A DNA stretch of 64,000 bases from Acidovorax_G lacteus (lineage in GTDB: Bacteria; Pseudomonadota; Gammaproteobacteria; Burkholderiales; Burkholderiaceae_C), in the NCBI RefSeq assembly GCF_039540375.1, contig NZ_BAABEX010000011.1, forward strand, positions 124,001 to 188,000, given 5' to 3'. The notes below the pieces were generated by a model. The model had not been told where the DNA came from, ran no database searches, and was given only the letters and a program-made list of their open reading frames with translations. Shown here one piece after another: positions 34,479 through 43,670 of this stretch. Both the position numbers and the translations under genes were made by a program. The stretch's first letter is position 1, and every line of letters begins with the position of its first letter.

Positions 34479-36752
34479 CTAACCCGTGGGGAGGCGCCGC
34501 TTGGCGCTCAAGACGGCTTGGGTGCGACGCAGGTTACGTAGCGCGTTTTCCGCATGCGCAGCATCGCGCACCGCGATCACGAACCGCAGCTCTGTGGTAT
34601 CCAGCGCTCCCTCTTCGTCCATGTCCACATGCGTGATATCGGCTTCGGAATGTGCCAGTTCGGCGGCGACGCGCGCGAGCACACCCTTGCCGTTGGTGAC
34701 TGTCACGGCGATCCCGGTTTCAAACAGTCGTGTAGGGTCGTCGGACCAGTCGACTGCAATAAAGCGCTCGCTGTCCTTGTGCTGCAGCCGGCGTGCTACG
34801 TTGCACTCGGCGTTGTGAACCACCAGGCCTTCACCTCGGCCAAGGTAGCCAAGGATGGCGTCTCCAGGCACTGGGCGGCAGCAGGAGGCATACTGTACCG
34901 AAGCGTTCTCGCTGCCATCCAGAGTCACGGCCCCCTGCGAGACGGTCTCGTGCGAGGTATAGCGCTCACGCGTCATGAGCAGCGCATCGGGGCGCATGCC
35001 CTGTTCTGCCATCAGCACGACCAGGCGCTTGGCCACGATGCTGGCGATGCGCTTGCCCAGACCGATATCGGTCATGAGCTCGCTGCGCGACCTGTTGCCT
35101 GTAAAGCGCAACAGTTTTTCCCATAGGCCTTGGTTCTCTGCTGACTGCTGAGGCAGTTGGCCCAGCCCTTCGGCTCGAAGGGCTTGCAGCAGCAGCTTTT
35201 CACCCAGGCCTTCCGACTCGGTCTGAGCCAGTGTCTTGAGGTAGTGCCGGATTTTCGAGCGAGCCCGCCCTGTGCGCACAAAGCCCAGCCAGGCTGGGTT
35301 GGGAGATGAGACGGGGTCTGTGACGATTTCGACGACGTCCCCGTTTTTCAGCTCGGTGCGCAACGGGACCAGCTCGTTGTTGATCTTGGCCGCTGTCGTG
35401 CGGTCTCCCACGTTGCTGTGGATGGCATAGGCGAAATCCACGACCGTCGCGCCGCGGGGCAGCGCCATGATCTGACTTTTCGGTGTGAACACGTACACAG
35501 CATCGGGGAACAGATCGACCTTGACGTGGTCCCAGAATTCGGCTGCGTCGCGTGTCTCGTTCTGGATGTCCAGCAGCGACTGCAGCCACTTGGTTCCCAG
35601 CCGTTCCGATGGTGTGCCTTCGCTGTCTTGCGCCTTGTAGAGCCAATGCGCGGCCACCCCCGCTTCTGCGATGAGGTGCATCTCCTCTGTGCGCATCTGG
35701 AACTCGATGTTGACGCCTGACGGACCCACCAGTGTGGTGTGCAGCGACTGGTAGCCATTGAGCTTGGCGATCGCGATGTGATCTTTGAACTTGCCCGGAA
35801 CCGGCTTGTACATCTGGTGAAGCACACCCAGCGCTGTGTAGCAGTCGGTGATCGAGGGCACGATCACGCGGAAGCCATAGATGTCCGTGACCTGGGCAAA
35901 GCTAAGATGCTTGTGGTCCATCTTCTGGTAGATGGAGTACAGCGTTTTTTCGCGACCGGCCAGTCGCACCCGCATACCGATCTTGGTGAATGCCGCATCC
36001 ACCTCGGCCTGCACTTTCTGCACCAGATCGCGGCGGCGGTTGCGCGACTTCTGCACGGCCTTGGCCAGTACGTGGTAGCGCCATGGATGCAGGTGCCGAA
36101 ACGCCAGATCCTGCAATTCGCGGTAGGTTTGATTCAACCCTAGCCGATGGGCAATCGGCGCATAAATCTCGAGCGTCTCGGACGAGATACGCGCCCACTT
36201 GCTGCGCGGCATGTCCGCCAGGGTGCGCATGTTGTGCGTGCGATCCGCCAGCTTGATGAGGATAACGCGCACGTCCCGGGCCATGGCCAGCAGCATCTTG
36301 CGGAACGACTCTGCCTGGTTTTCCTCGCGGGTATTGAACTGGAGCTTGTCCAGTTTGGTCAGTCCGTCTACCAGTTCGGCCACCGGGGCGCCGAACCGGT
36401 CGATCAGGTCGGCCTTGGTGACGCCGCAGTCCTCCATGGCGTCGTGCAGAAGCGCCGCCATCAGGGCTTGGGCATCCAGCTTCCAGGTGGCGCACTGCGC
36501 TGCGACCGCGATCGGGTGGGTGATGTAGGGCTCGCCGCTGCTGCGCAGTTGGCCCAGATGGGCTGAATCGGCAAAACGGTAGGCCTGCCGCACCTGTTCG
36601 ATGCTGGCGGTGTCCAGGTAGTCCAGGTTGTCGGTCAGTGCGGCAAAACTGGCCGCTGCAGCATTGGCAGCCGCTGCAGACGCGCTCAAGGGCACCGCAG
36701 GCTCGAAGTGCTTTGCTGCCTGCGCTGTAGAGATCGGGGTCACCGCATTCAT
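34479..36752 (-). CDS. spoT: Bifunctional (p)ppGpp synthetase/hydrolase (RelA/SpoT family)
   Basis: The 757-residue enzyme makes and degrades the stringent-response alarmone. The domains in order are an Ala-rich N-terminal extension of about 45 residues, the HD hydrolase (HDAMEDCGVTKADLIDRFG; LIKLADRTHNMRTLADM) with metal-binding residues intact, and the synthetase (GREKTLYSIYQKM; FKDHIAIAKLNGYQSLHTTL). Then come TGS (VFTPKSQIMALPRGATVVDF), a helical region, a Cys-containing zinc-finger-like part (YASCCRPVPGDAILGYLGRG) and a C-terminal ACT domain (IAVTVTNGKGVLARVAAELA). The intact HD motif means it can hydrolyse. It lies downstream of gmk-rpoZ, separated by a terminator. Confidence 0.95.
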   Translation of the reverse strand: MNAVTPISTAQAAKHFEPAVPLSASAAAANAAAASFAALTDNLDYLDTASIEQVRQAYRFADSAHLGQLRSSGEPYITHPIAVAAQCATWKLDAQALMAALLHDAMEDCGVTKADLIDRFGAPVAELVDGLTKLDKLQFNTREENQAESFRKMLLAMARDVRVILIKLADRTHNMRTLADMPRSKWARISSETLEIYAPIAHRLGLNQTYRELQDLAFRHLHPWRYHVLAKAVQKSRNRRRDLVQKVQAEVDAAFTKIGMRVRLAGREKTLYSIYQKMDHKHLSFAQVTDIYGFRVIVPSITDCYTALGVLHQMYKPVPGKFKDHIAIAKLNGYQSLHTTLVGPSGVNIEFQMRTEEMHLIAEAGVAAHWLYKAQDSEGTPSERLGTKWLQSLLDIQNETRDAAEFWDHVKVDLFPDAVYVFTPKSQIMALPRGATVVDFAYAIHSNVGDRTTAAKINNELVPLRTELKNGDVVEIVTDPVSSPNPAWLGFVRTGRARSKIRHYLKTLAQTESEGLGEKLLLQALRAEGLGQLPQQSAENQGLWEKLLRFTGNRSRSELMTDIGLGKRIASIVAKRLVVLMAEQGMRPDALLMTRERYTSHETVSQGAVTLDGSENASVQYASCCRPVPGDAILGYLGRGEGLVVHNAECNVARRLQHKDSERFIAVDWSDDPTRLFETGIAVTVTNGKGVLARVAAELAHSEADITHVDMDEEGALDTTELRFVIAVRDAAHAENALRNLRRTQAVLSAKRRLPTG

Positions 36753-36796
36753 ATGCCTTTAATGTAGCGCGAGGCAGCGTTGCCGACCTGTGGGGC

Positions 36797-36822
36797 AAAA
36801 AAAAGCACCGCAGTGCGGTGCT
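36797..36822 (-). terminator. Rho-independent terminator after rpoZ
   Basis: On the minus strand, AGCACCGCA and TGCGGTGCT form the stem and are followed by eight T residues. It separates gmk-rpoZ from spoT, so spoT either depends on read-through or has its own promoter in the 44 bp between. Confidence 0.93.
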
Positions 36823-36849
36823 TGTGGTGGCGCGCGGCCCGAGCTGGAG

Positions 36850-37053
36850 TTAGCCTGGGACCTTCTTGAGCATTTCCAGGCCGACCTTGCCGGCAGCGAT
36901 CTCGCGCAGCGCCGTGACGGCGGGCTTGTTGCGGCTGTCGATGCGCGGGGCGTGGCCTTGACTCAGCATGCGGGCGCGGTATGTGGCCGCCAGCACCAGC
37001 TGGAAGCGGTTGGGGATTTTTTCCAGGCAATCTTCGACTGTGATGCGGGCCAT
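36850..37053 (-). CDS. rpoZ: RNA polymerase omega subunit RpoZ
   Basis: The 67-residue subunit assists RNA polymerase assembly and forms part of ppGpp site 1 in proteobacteria. It starts MARITVEDCLEKIPNRFQLV and continues LAATYRARMLSQGHAPRID, which are the conserved helices around the beta-prime contact. It follows gmk after 15 bp and precedes spoT, so the polymerase subunit that helps bind ppGpp is made next to the enzyme that makes it. Confidence 0.96.
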   Translation of the reverse strand: MARITVEDCLEKIPNRFQLVLAATYRARMLSQGHAPRIDSRNKPAVTALREIAAGKVGLEMLKKVPG

Positions 37054-37068
37054 CGGGATTCTCCGAAA

Positions 37069-37689
37069 TCAGGTGATGTGAAGCGACTGGAAGGTGTCGG
37101 CACGGGCCCGGCGTTGGGCGATGTACCGAAGTCGCTGGGCGTGTACGACCGCCTTCAGGTCAAAAAGCGCACGCTCGAATAGCTCGTTGATTATAACGAA
37201 GTCGAATTTGCCGACCTGGGCCATCTCAACGGCGGCATTCTTGAGTCGCGTCTCGATCACGTCGGCCGTGTCTTCGCCCCGGCGCTCCAGGCGCGAGCGC
37301 AGTTCTTCCCAGCTGGGCGGAAGAATGAACACCAGCACTGCGTTGGCGAAGGTCTGCTTGATCTGCAGTGCGCCCTGGAAATCGATTTCTAGGATGACAT
37401 CGTTGCCTTGGGCAATGCGTTCCTCGATGGCCTTCTTGGAGGTGCCGTAACGGTTGCCGTGCACATGCGCCCATTCGACGAAGGCGTTGGCCTGCACCAT
37501 GGCATCGAACTCAGCGTTCGAGACAAAGAAGTACTCGCGACCGTGCTTCTCCTGGCCGCGCGGTTGGCGGGTGGTGTGCGACACGGAGGGGTAGACGAGC
37601 GAGTCGAGTTCCAGCAGCGCCTTGACGAGGCTGGATTTGCCGGCGCCGCTCGGAGCGGCCACGACAAACAGATTGCCTGGGTAATCCAT
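37069..37689 (-). CDS. gmk: Guanylate kinase Gmk
   Basis: Gmk converts GMP and ATP to GDP and ADP. The 206-residue protein has the P-loop VAAPSGAGKSSLVKALLEL, the GMP-binding VSHTTRQPRGQEKHGREYFF, and the LID region LERRGEDTADVIETRLKNA. It lies between yicC and rpoZ on the same strand, with a gap of 34 bp from yicC, and forms the usual yicC-gmk-rpoZ operon. Confidence 0.97.
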   Translation of the reverse strand: MDYPGNLFVVAAPSGAGKSSLVKALLELDSLVYPSVSHTTRQPRGQEKHGREYFFVSNAEFDAMVQANAFVEWAHVHGNRYGTSKKAIEERIAQGNDVILEIDFQGALQIKQTFANAVLVFILPPSWEELRSRLERRGEDTADVIETRLKNAAVEMAQVGKFDFVIINELFERALFDLKAVVHAQRLRYIAQRRARADTFQSLHIT

Positions 37690-37723
37690 AGGTGAGGGCG
37701 TTGTGCGCCCGGTGGTGGACGGG

Positions 37724-38641
37724 TTATTCGATATTTTGCACTTGCTCGCGCATCTGCTCGATCAGGACCTTCATGTCCACGCTGATGCGGGTCAGCTCCA
37801 TCGCGGCAGACTTCGAGCCCAGCGTGTTGGCCTCGCGGTGCAGTTCCTGGATCAGGAAATCCAGCCGCTTGCCGATCTCGCCGCCCTTGCCCAGCAAGCG
37901 CTCGATCTCGTCCAGATGGGATGCCAGGCGCGTCAGCTCTTCGGCCACATCGATACGGATCGCAAAAGCCGTGGCCTCGGTCAACGCCCGGTCGCGGGCG
38001 GCTTCGGGCAGCGTGGCACCGTCTGTTAGAGCCATGGCTTCGGCCCAGCGCTCCAGAAAGCGCTGGCGCTGCTGCTCCACCAACTGCGGCACCAAGGGGC
38101 CTGCCTGGGCGGCCAGCGTCCGCAACTGGGCCACGCGGTCGCGCAGCATCTCGGCCAGGCGCTTGCCCTCGCGCGCGCGCGCAGCCAGCAGGGCCTCCAG
38201 CGCTTGCTCGGCCAGCGGGGGCAGTTCGGCGCCCCAGTCCACAGCAGACCCTTGATGACCCAGCCCCAGCCGGAGCACGTCTGCCACGCTCAGAGGGGCG
38301 GCTTGCGGCAGCCAGGTGCGCACGGTGTCCTGCAATGCGCCCAGACGCTGGAGTACGCGTACTGGCGGCTCCTGCAGGCTCGCGGCCTGGTCGCTCTCGA
38401 AGTTGACGCGCACCTCGACTTTGCCGCGCTTGAGGCGGGCCGTGAGCAGGCTGCGCAGCGCTGGCTCGGCCTGGCGAAGTTCTTCTGGCAGACGGAAGGT
38501 GAGGTCCAGAAAGCGGCTGTTGACGGAGCGGATCTCCAGTCCCAGCACGCGTGCCGCACCGCTGCGCGGCGGTGTTTCGGGCTCTGCCGCGCCCAGACTT
38601 TGCTGGACGCTGGCGTAACCGGTCATGCTGTAAACTGCCAT
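37724..38641 (-). CDS. YicC family protein
   Basis: The 305-residue protein starts MAVYSMTGYASVQ, the family signature, and has LGLEIRSVNSRFLDLTFRLP with the conserved Asn-Arg-Phe. The C-terminal DUF1732 half contains EIERLLGKGGEIGKRLDFLI and QELHREANTLGSKSAAMELT. E. coli YicC promotes sRNA decay, and related proteins are reported to be endoribonucleases. It is the first gene of the yicC-gmk-rpoZ unit and is divergent from the Ser/Thr kinase gene, with 77 bp between starts. Confidence 0.92.
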   Translation of the reverse strand: MAVYSMTGYASVQQSLGAAEPETPPRSGAARVLGLEIRSVNSRFLDLTFRLPEELRQAEPALRSLLTARLKRGKVEVRVNFESDQAASLQEPPVRVLQRLGALQDTVRTWLPQAAPLSVADVLRLGLGHQGSAVDWGAELPPLAEQALEALLAARAREGKRLAEMLRDRVAQLRTLAAQAGPLVPQLVEQQRQRFLERWAEAMALTDGATLPEAARDRALTEATAFAIRIDVAEELTRLASHLDEIERLLGKGGEIGKRLDFLIQELHREANTLGSKSAAMELTRISVDMKVLIEQMREQVQNIE

Positions 38642-38718
38642 AGGACTTTTTGACGGTAGCTAGCGATCCGGCGATTATCCGGGTTCCGTCCACCACCCTC
38701 GCTCCTCCTGCGCACCCT

Positions 38719-39735
38719 ATGTCCAAGATCAAGCCGGCACCGTTGCCGCCCGATACCTCCATCGGTGGCTATCGCGTAGTGCGGCGCTTGTCGTCCGGCG
38801 GCTTCGGTGTGGTCTATCTGGCCATTGACCCGGAAGGCCAGCAGGTGGCCATCAAGGAATACCTGCCGTCGTCGCTGGCCACTCGCGCGCCGGGCGAGTT
38901 GCTCCCCAAGGTCCCCCCCGAGAAGCTGTCGCTGTACCGCCTGGGGCTCAAGAGCTTCTTTGAAGAGGGCCGCTCGCTCGCGCAGATCTCGCACGCCTCG
39001 GTGGTGAGCGTGCTCAATTTCTTCCGCGAGAACGAAACGGTCTATATGGTGATGAACTACCTGGAGGGCGCGACCCTGCAGGACTTCATCATCACCGCGC
39101 GCGAGCTCAAGACCCAGAAGGTCTTTCGCGAGTCCACGATCCGTTCGTTGTTCGACGAGGTGCTGCGCGGCCTGCGCATCGTGCACCAGCACAAGATGCT
39201 GCACCTGGACATCAAGCCGGCCAACATCTTCATCACCGACGACAACCGGGCGGTGATGATCGACTTTGGCGCCGCGCGCGAGGTGCTGTCCAAGGAAGGC
39301 AACTTCATTCGTCCCATGTACACGCCCGGATTTGCCGCGCCTGAGATGTACCGGCGCGACTCGCAGATGGGCCCCTGGACCGACATCTACGCCATTGGCG
39401 CCTGCATCTACGCCTGCATGCAGGGCTATCCGCCCAACGAGGCGCCGCAGCGGCTGGAGAAGGATCGCCTCTCGCTCGCGCTGACCAAGTTGCGCGGTGT
39501 GTACTCAGACAACCTGATCGAGGTCGTCGAATGGTGCATGGCGCTCGATCCGCTGTCGCGCCCGCAGTCGGTGTTTGCGCTGCAAAAAGAGCTCTCGCGC
39601 GAGGGCGAGCGCCGCTACACCAAGCTCAGCGTGACGGAAAAGATGCGCCTGCAAATCGACACCCTGGTGTCTGACACGAAGAAGAACGTGCAGAAGATGG
39701 GTGAGGCCACTGGCATCGGAGCCCGACCCAAATGA
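38719..39735 (+). CDS. Ser/Thr protein kinase (Hanks type)
   Basis: The 338-residue cytoplasmic kinase has a complete eukaryote-like catalytic domain at residues 17-290: a Gly-rich loop RRLSSGGFGVVYLAI, the ATP-binding Lys in QVAIKEYLPSS, the catalytic loop HLDIKPANIFITDDN, DFGAAREVLS, and the activation-segment end YTPGFAAPEMY. There is no membrane helix or sensor domain; the last 45 residues are charged helix. The stop overlaps the start of the PP2C phosphatase gene (ATGA), so kinase and phosphatase are made as a matched pair. The ATG at 38719 was chosen as the start nearest the kinase domain. The target proteins are unknown. Confidence 0.9.
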   Translation: MSKIKPAPLPPDTSIGGYRVVRRLSSGGFGVVYLAIDPEGQQVAIKEYLPSSLATRAPGELLPKVPPEKLSLYRLGLKSFFEEGRSLAQISHASVVSVLNFFRENETVYMVMNYLEGATLQDFIITARELKTQKVFRESTIRSLFDEVLRGLRIVHQHKMLHLDIKPANIFITDDNRAVMIDFGAAREVLSKEGNFIRPMYTPGFAAPEMYRRDSQMGPWTDIYAIGACIYACMQGYPPNEAPQRLEKDRLSLALTKLRGVYSDNLIEVVEWCMALDPLSRPQSVFALQKELSREGERRYTKLSVTEKMRLQIDTLVSDTKKNVQKMGEATGIGARPK

Positions 39736-40634
39736 AGTTCTCGGTATTCCAGATCAGCCGCCGTGGCGGGCGCGAGAAGAACGAAGACCGCATGGGCTAC
39801 TGCTACACGCGGGAGTCCAGCCTGTTCCTGCTGGCCGACGGCATGGGCGGCCACCCCGAGGGCGAAGTGGCGGCCCAGCTGGCGCTGCAGACCATCTCGT
39901 CGCTGTTCCAGCGCCAGGCCAAGCCCGTGCTGCGCGACGTGCAGGAGTTCTTGTCCAGCGCGCTGCTGGCTGCGCACCACCAGATCCTGCGCTACGCGTC
40001 CGAGCGCGGCATGCTCGACAGCCCCCGCACCACGCTGGTGGCGGCCGTGCTGCAAAACGGCACGGCCACCTGGATCCACTGCGGCGATTCGCGCCTGTAC
40101 ATGGTGCGCGACGGCGAGATGCTCACGCGCACGCGCGACCATTCGTACCTGGAGCTGCGCAACGCGCCGCCGCCCGGCATGGACCGCGTGAACCGCAACA
40201 TCCTGTTCACCTGCCTGGGCTCGCCGTCCAAGCCGATCTACGACATTACCGGCCCCGTGTACCTGGAGCAGGGCGACCGCCTGCTGCTGTGCTCCGACGG
40301 GCTGTGGGGCATGGTCAGCGACGAAGAAATTGCGCGCCAGCTCAGCCTGCAGGCGGTGTCGCACGCTGTGCCCGATCTGGTGGAAGAAGCCCTGCGCAAG
40401 GCCGGCGAGAGCAGCGACAACGTGACGGTGGTCGCGCTCGAATGGGAAGTGCCCGACGAGTTCGATTCGACCCAGGGCGTGTCCACCGACAGCATCAGCG
40501 ACGACGTGTTCGCCTCCACCATCCAGGCGGGGCCTGTGGACGGGCTGGTGGACGACCTGGACGACGCGGCCATCGAGCGCTCGATTGCCGAGATCAACGA
40601 AGCCATCCGCCGCTCCGCTGCGCGCAAGGCCTGA
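39732..40634 (+). CDS. PP2C-family Ser/Thr protein phosphatase
   Basis: The 300-residue metal-dependent phosphatase presumably reverses the action of the coupled kinase. PP2C motifs are in order: GGREKNEDRMGYC (metal-binding Asp), LLADGMGGHPEGEVAA, TTLVAAVLQNGTATWIHCGD, LLCSDGLWGMVSD and SSDNVTVVALEW. The C-terminal 50 residues beyond the catalytic core are acidic (DGLVDDLDDAAIERSIAEIN) and of unknown role. No membrane segment is present. The gene is translationally coupled to the kinase. rph follows after 178 bp. Confidence 0.92.
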   Translation: MKFSVFQISRRGGREKNEDRMGYCYTRESSLFLLADGMGGHPEGEVAAQLALQTISSLFQRQAKPVLRDVQEFLSSALLAAHHQILRYASERGMLDSPRTTLVAAVLQNGTATWIHCGDSRLYMVRDGEMLTRTRDHSYLELRNAPPPGMDRVNRNILFTCLGSPSKPIYDITGPVYLEQGDRLLLCSDGLWGMVSDEEIARQLSLQAVSHAVPDLVEEALRKAGESSDNVTVVALEWEVPDEFDSTQGVSTDSISDDVFASTIQAGPVDGLVDDLDDAAIERSIAEINEAIRRSAARKA

Positions 40635-40812
40635 CGCGACCCCTGATGGTGCTGCGTGCCGACGCCGCCTGCAAGGCACGGCGTCCGGAGCCAGCGCCTG
40701 CCAGTGCTGCCAAAAGGCCGCTGCCCCGACGTCTGACGCCTGTAAGGCCGCGGCACACAAGGCCGGGCACGCCAAGCGCTGCAAAGCTCCCCCTTTTGAC
40801 ATTGGAAACCCC

Positions 40813-41541
40813 ATGACCTCCTTCACCCGCACCGGCGGCCGCGCCGCCGACCAGTTGCGCTCCGTGCGCATCACCCGCCGCTACACCATGCACGCCGAAG
40901 GCTCGGTGCTGATCGAGTTCGGCAACACCCAGGTGCTGTGCACCGCCTCGGTCGAAGAGCGCGTGCCACCGCACAAGCGCGGCAGCGGCGAAGGCTGGGT
41001 CACGGCCGAGTACGGCATGCTGCCCCGGGCTACGCACACCCGCAGCGACCGCGAAGCGGCCAAGGGCAAGCAGAGCGGTCGCACACAGGAGATCCAGCGC
41101 CTGATCGGCCGCAGCCTGCGCGCCGTGTTCGACCTGAAGTTGCTGGGCGAGCGCACGATCCAGCTCGACTGCGACGTGCTCCAGGCCGACGGCGGCACGC
41201 GCACCGCAGCCATCACCGGCGCCTGGGTGGCTGTGCAGGACGCCGTGAACCACCTGCTTGCCAGCGGCAAGATCACCCAGTCGCCGCTGCTGCAGCCGGT
41301 GGCCGCTGTGTCGGTGGGCATCGTGCAGGGCATGCCGCTGCTCGATCTGGAATACGTGGAAGACGTGGACTGCGACACCGACATGAACGTGGTCATGACC
41401 GGTGCCGGACACTATGTGGAAGTGCAGGGCACGGCCGAAGGCGTGGCCTTTACCCGCGCCGAGATGGACCGCCTGCTGGCCCTGGCCGAAAAGGGCATTG
41501 CCGAGCTGGTGGCGCTTCAGCAGCAGGCCTTGCACGCTTGA
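40813..41541 (+). CDS. rph: Ribonuclease PH
   Basis: RNase PH trims tRNA 3' ends using phosphate. The 242-residue protein starts MTSFTRTGGRAADQLRSVRI and contains EGSVLIEFGNTQVLCTAS, GEGWVTAEYGMLPRATHTR, the phosphate-binding GRTQEIQRLIGRSLRAV, and DCDVLQADGGTRTAAITGAW. The C-terminus is full length, unlike the frameshifted K-12 allele. The frame stays open far upstream, but this ATG matches the family start. It is followed by a repeat. Confidence 0.96.
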   Translation: MTSFTRTGGRAADQLRSVRITRRYTMHAEGSVLIEFGNTQVLCTASVEERVPPHKRGSGEGWVTAEYGMLPRATHTRSDREAAKGKQSGRTQEIQRLIGRSLRAVFDLKLLGERTIQLDCDVLQADGGTRTAAITGAWVAVQDAVNHLLASGKITQSPLLQPVAAVSVGIVQGMPLLDLEYVEDVDCDTDMNVVMTGAGHYVEVQGTAEGVAFTRAEMDRLLALAEKGIAELVALQQQALHA

Positions 41542-41596
41542 TGCTATCAAAATGTGAGCTGCTCGTGCTTATAAAATAAGCACGACCGGTCGTTTT
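41541..41596 (+). repeat. Palindromic intergenic repeat, copy 5
   Basis: TGCTATCAAAATGTGAGCTG leads into CTCGTGCTTATAAAATAAGC and CACGACC. The second arm is cut short after CACGA, and a new GACCGGTC palindrome follows. It lies directly after the rph stop. Confidence 0.85.
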
Positions 41597-41702
41597 GACT
41601 GGTATTGGCGCAGCGGCCACGGTGCCCCCGTGACACGTCCTCTCAGCCGCGGCCGGGCGCAGGCGCTGTGGGTGGGCCCAGCGCCGCGCTGGCAGAACGC
41701 TT

Positions 41703-41758
41703 TTGCTATCTAAACGATAGCTGCTCGTGCTTGATTGGCAAGCACGAGCAGCCCAAAA
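41703..41758 (+). repeat. Palindromic intergenic repeat, copy 6
   Basis: TTGCTATCTAAACGATAGCT is followed by a full hairpin (GCTGCTCGTGCTTG, ATTGG, CAAGCACGAGCAGC) and CCCAAAA. It ends five bases before the rdgB start codon, so it forms the whole 5' leader visible before that gene. Confidence 0.9.
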
Positions 41759-41762
41759 CACC

Positions 41763-42365
41763 ATGAAGAAAATCGTCCTTGCATCCAACAACCGCGGCAA
41801 GCTGGCCGAGTTGCAGGCCATGCTCGCGCCGCTGTCGGTCGAACTGGTGCGCCAGGCCGACCTGGGCGTGGGCGAAGCCGAGGAGCCGTTCCGCACCTTT
41901 GTGGAAAACGCCCTGGCCAAAGCCCGCTTCGCCGCGCGCCACACCGGCCTGCCCGCGCTGGCCGACGACGCCGGTCTGTGTGTGGACGCCTTTGGCGGCC
42001 TGCCCGGGGTGGACACGGCCTACTACGCCACGCAGTTTGGCTACCCCAAGGGCGACGACACCAACGTGCAGGCGCTGCTGGAGCAGATGCAGGGCATCGA
42101 CCAGCGCCGCGCGGCCATGGTCAGCACCCTGGTGGCCGTACGCAGCCCCGAAGACCCCGAGCCGCTGATTGCCGTGGGTCGCGTGGTGGGCGAGATCGCA
42201 CGCGAGCGCCGGGGCCACAACGGCTTTGGCTTCGATCCGATCATGTTCATCCCCGAATTCGGCCAGACCTTTGCCGAATTGCCGGTGGAGGTCAAGAACG
42301 CGCACAGCCACCGCGGCCGCGCCGCGCGGCAGATGCTCGAGCTGATGCGCGAGCGCTGGTTTTGA
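41763..42365 (+). CDS. rdgB: XTP/dITP diphosphatase RdgB
   Basis: RdgB hydrolyses dITP, XTP and related deaminated nucleotides to keep them out of DNA. The 200-residue enzyme starts MKKIVLASNNRGKLAELQAM (substrate loop SNNRGK), and has FVENALAKARFAARHTGLPA, LADDAGLCVDAFGGLPGVDT with the metal-binding Asp pair, GRVVGEIARERRGHNGFGFD and SHRGRAARQM. No Shine-Dalgarno is visible because the palindromic repeat ends five bases before the ATG; translation may depend on that leader. hemW follows after 15 bp. Confidence 0.95.
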   Translation: MKKIVLASNNRGKLAELQAMLAPLSVELVRQADLGVGEAEEPFRTFVENALAKARFAARHTGLPALADDAGLCVDAFGGLPGVDTAYYATQFGYPKGDDTNVQALLEQMQGIDQRRAAMVSTLVAVRSPEDPEPLIAVGRVVGEIARERRGHNGFGFDPIMFIPEFGQTFAELPVEVKNAHSHRGRAARQMLELMRERWF

Positions 42366-42380
42366 CCGGAAGCCCTCGCC

Positions 42381-43625
42381 ATGCACATTCCCATTCAGCC
42401 CGCCGGGGCCGACGAGCAGGCCGCTGCGCCGCGCGACCCGGTGCAGGCCATGCGCGGCGGCACGCTGCAACTGCCCGCGCTGCCGCCGCTGTCGCTGTAC
42501 GTGCACCTGCCCTGGTGCCTGCGCAAGTGCCCGTACTGCGACTTCAATTCGCACGAAGCCCGGCAGGCCGACGGCGCATTGCCTGAGGCCCGCTACATCG
42601 CCGCGCTGATGGCCGACCTGGAGGCCGCGCTGCCGTTGGTGTGGGGCCGCACGGTGCACAGCATCTTCATTGGCGGCGGCACGCCCAGCCTGTTTGCTCC
42701 GGCGTCCATCGACGCCTTGCTCTCGGGCGTGCGCGCGCGCCTGCGCCTCGAATCGGACTGCGAGATCACGCTGGAAGCCAACCCGGGCACCTTTGAGCGC
42801 GACCGGTTTCGCGCCTACCGCGCGGCGGGCGTCACGCGCCTGTCGGTGGGCGTGCAGAGCTTTGACGACGCCGCCCTGCAGGCCCTGGGCCGCGTGCACG
42901 ACCGCGCCCAGGCCATTGCCGCGGTGCAAGAGGCCGCCGCCGCCTTCGACACCTTCAACCTCGACCTGATGTACGCCCTGCCCGGGCAAACGCTGGCGGG
43001 GCTGGACGCCGACCTGGACACCGCGCTCGCGCTGGCGCCGCCGCATTTGTCGGTGTACCACCTCACGATCGAGCCCAACACCTACTTCGCCAAGTACCCG
43101 CCCACGCTGCCCGAGGACGACCTGGCCTACGCCATGCTCGACCGCATCACCGAGCGCACCGGGGCGGCGGGGCTGGCGCGCTATGAGGTCTCAGCCTACG
43201 CCCGGCCGGGGCATGGCTGCTTTCACAACACCAATTACTGGCAGTTTGGCGACTACCTCGGCATCGGTGCGGGCGCGCACAGCAAGCTCAGCTTTGCCCA
43301 CCGCATCGTGCGGCAGGTGCGCTTTCGCGATCCGCAGCGCTACATGGAGCAGGCCCTGGCCGGCCAGGCCGTGGCGCAAGACGCCGACGTGCGCCGCGCC
43401 GACCTGCCGTTCGAATTCATGCTCAACGCGCTGCGCCTGCGCAGCGGCTTTGCGCTGCAGGACTACAGCGCGCGCACCGGGCTGCCGCTGTCCACCATTG
43501 CGGCAGGGCTGGACGAGGCCGAGCGCAAGGGGCTGATCGAGCGCGATCTGCTGCACGTACGCCCCACCGAGCGGGGGTTTGACTTCCTGAGCGATCTGCA
43601 GGCGCTGTTTCTGGCCGACGACTGA
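42381..43625 (+). CDS. hemW: Radical SAM heme chaperone HemW
   Basis: HemW binds heme and delivers it to respiratory enzymes; it was long annotated as an anaerobic coproporphyrinogen oxidase. The 414-residue sequence has the radical-SAM cluster motif in LPWCLRKCPYCDFNSHEA, then IFIGGGTPSLF, LEANPGTFERDRF, RLSVGVQSFDDAAL and the HemW-typical HNTNYWQFGDYLGIGAGAHS. The first 40 residues are a variable leader. The combination rdgB-hemW is common in proteobacteria. Confidence 0.93.
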   Translation: MHIPIQPAGADEQAAAPRDPVQAMRGGTLQLPALPPLSLYVHLPWCLRKCPYCDFNSHEARQADGALPEARYIAALMADLEAALPLVWGRTVHSIFIGGGTPSLFAPASIDALLSGVRARLRLESDCEITLEANPGTFERDRFRAYRAAGVTRLSVGVQSFDDAALQALGRVHDRAQAIAAVQEAAAAFDTFNLDLMYALPGQTLAGLDADLDTALALAPPHLSVYHLTIEPNTYFAKYPPTLPEDDLAYAMLDRITERTGAAGLARYEVSAYARPGHGCFHNTNYWQFGDYLGIGAGAHSKLSFAHRIVRQVRFRDPQRYMEQALAGQAVAQDADVRRADLPFEFMLNALRLRSGFALQDYSARTGLPLSTIAAGLDEAERKGLIERDLLHVRPTERGFDFLSDLQALFLADD

Positions 43626-43670
43626 GGCAGCGCGGCCAGGCCGCCAGCGTGGTGGTGCCGGCAGGGTGCG

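Noticed and set aside
41541..41758. The pair of repeats flanking 106 bp before rdgB as an insertion element
   Set aside because: There is no reading frame between them, no target duplication, and both are in the same orientation; two independent repeat copies explain it.
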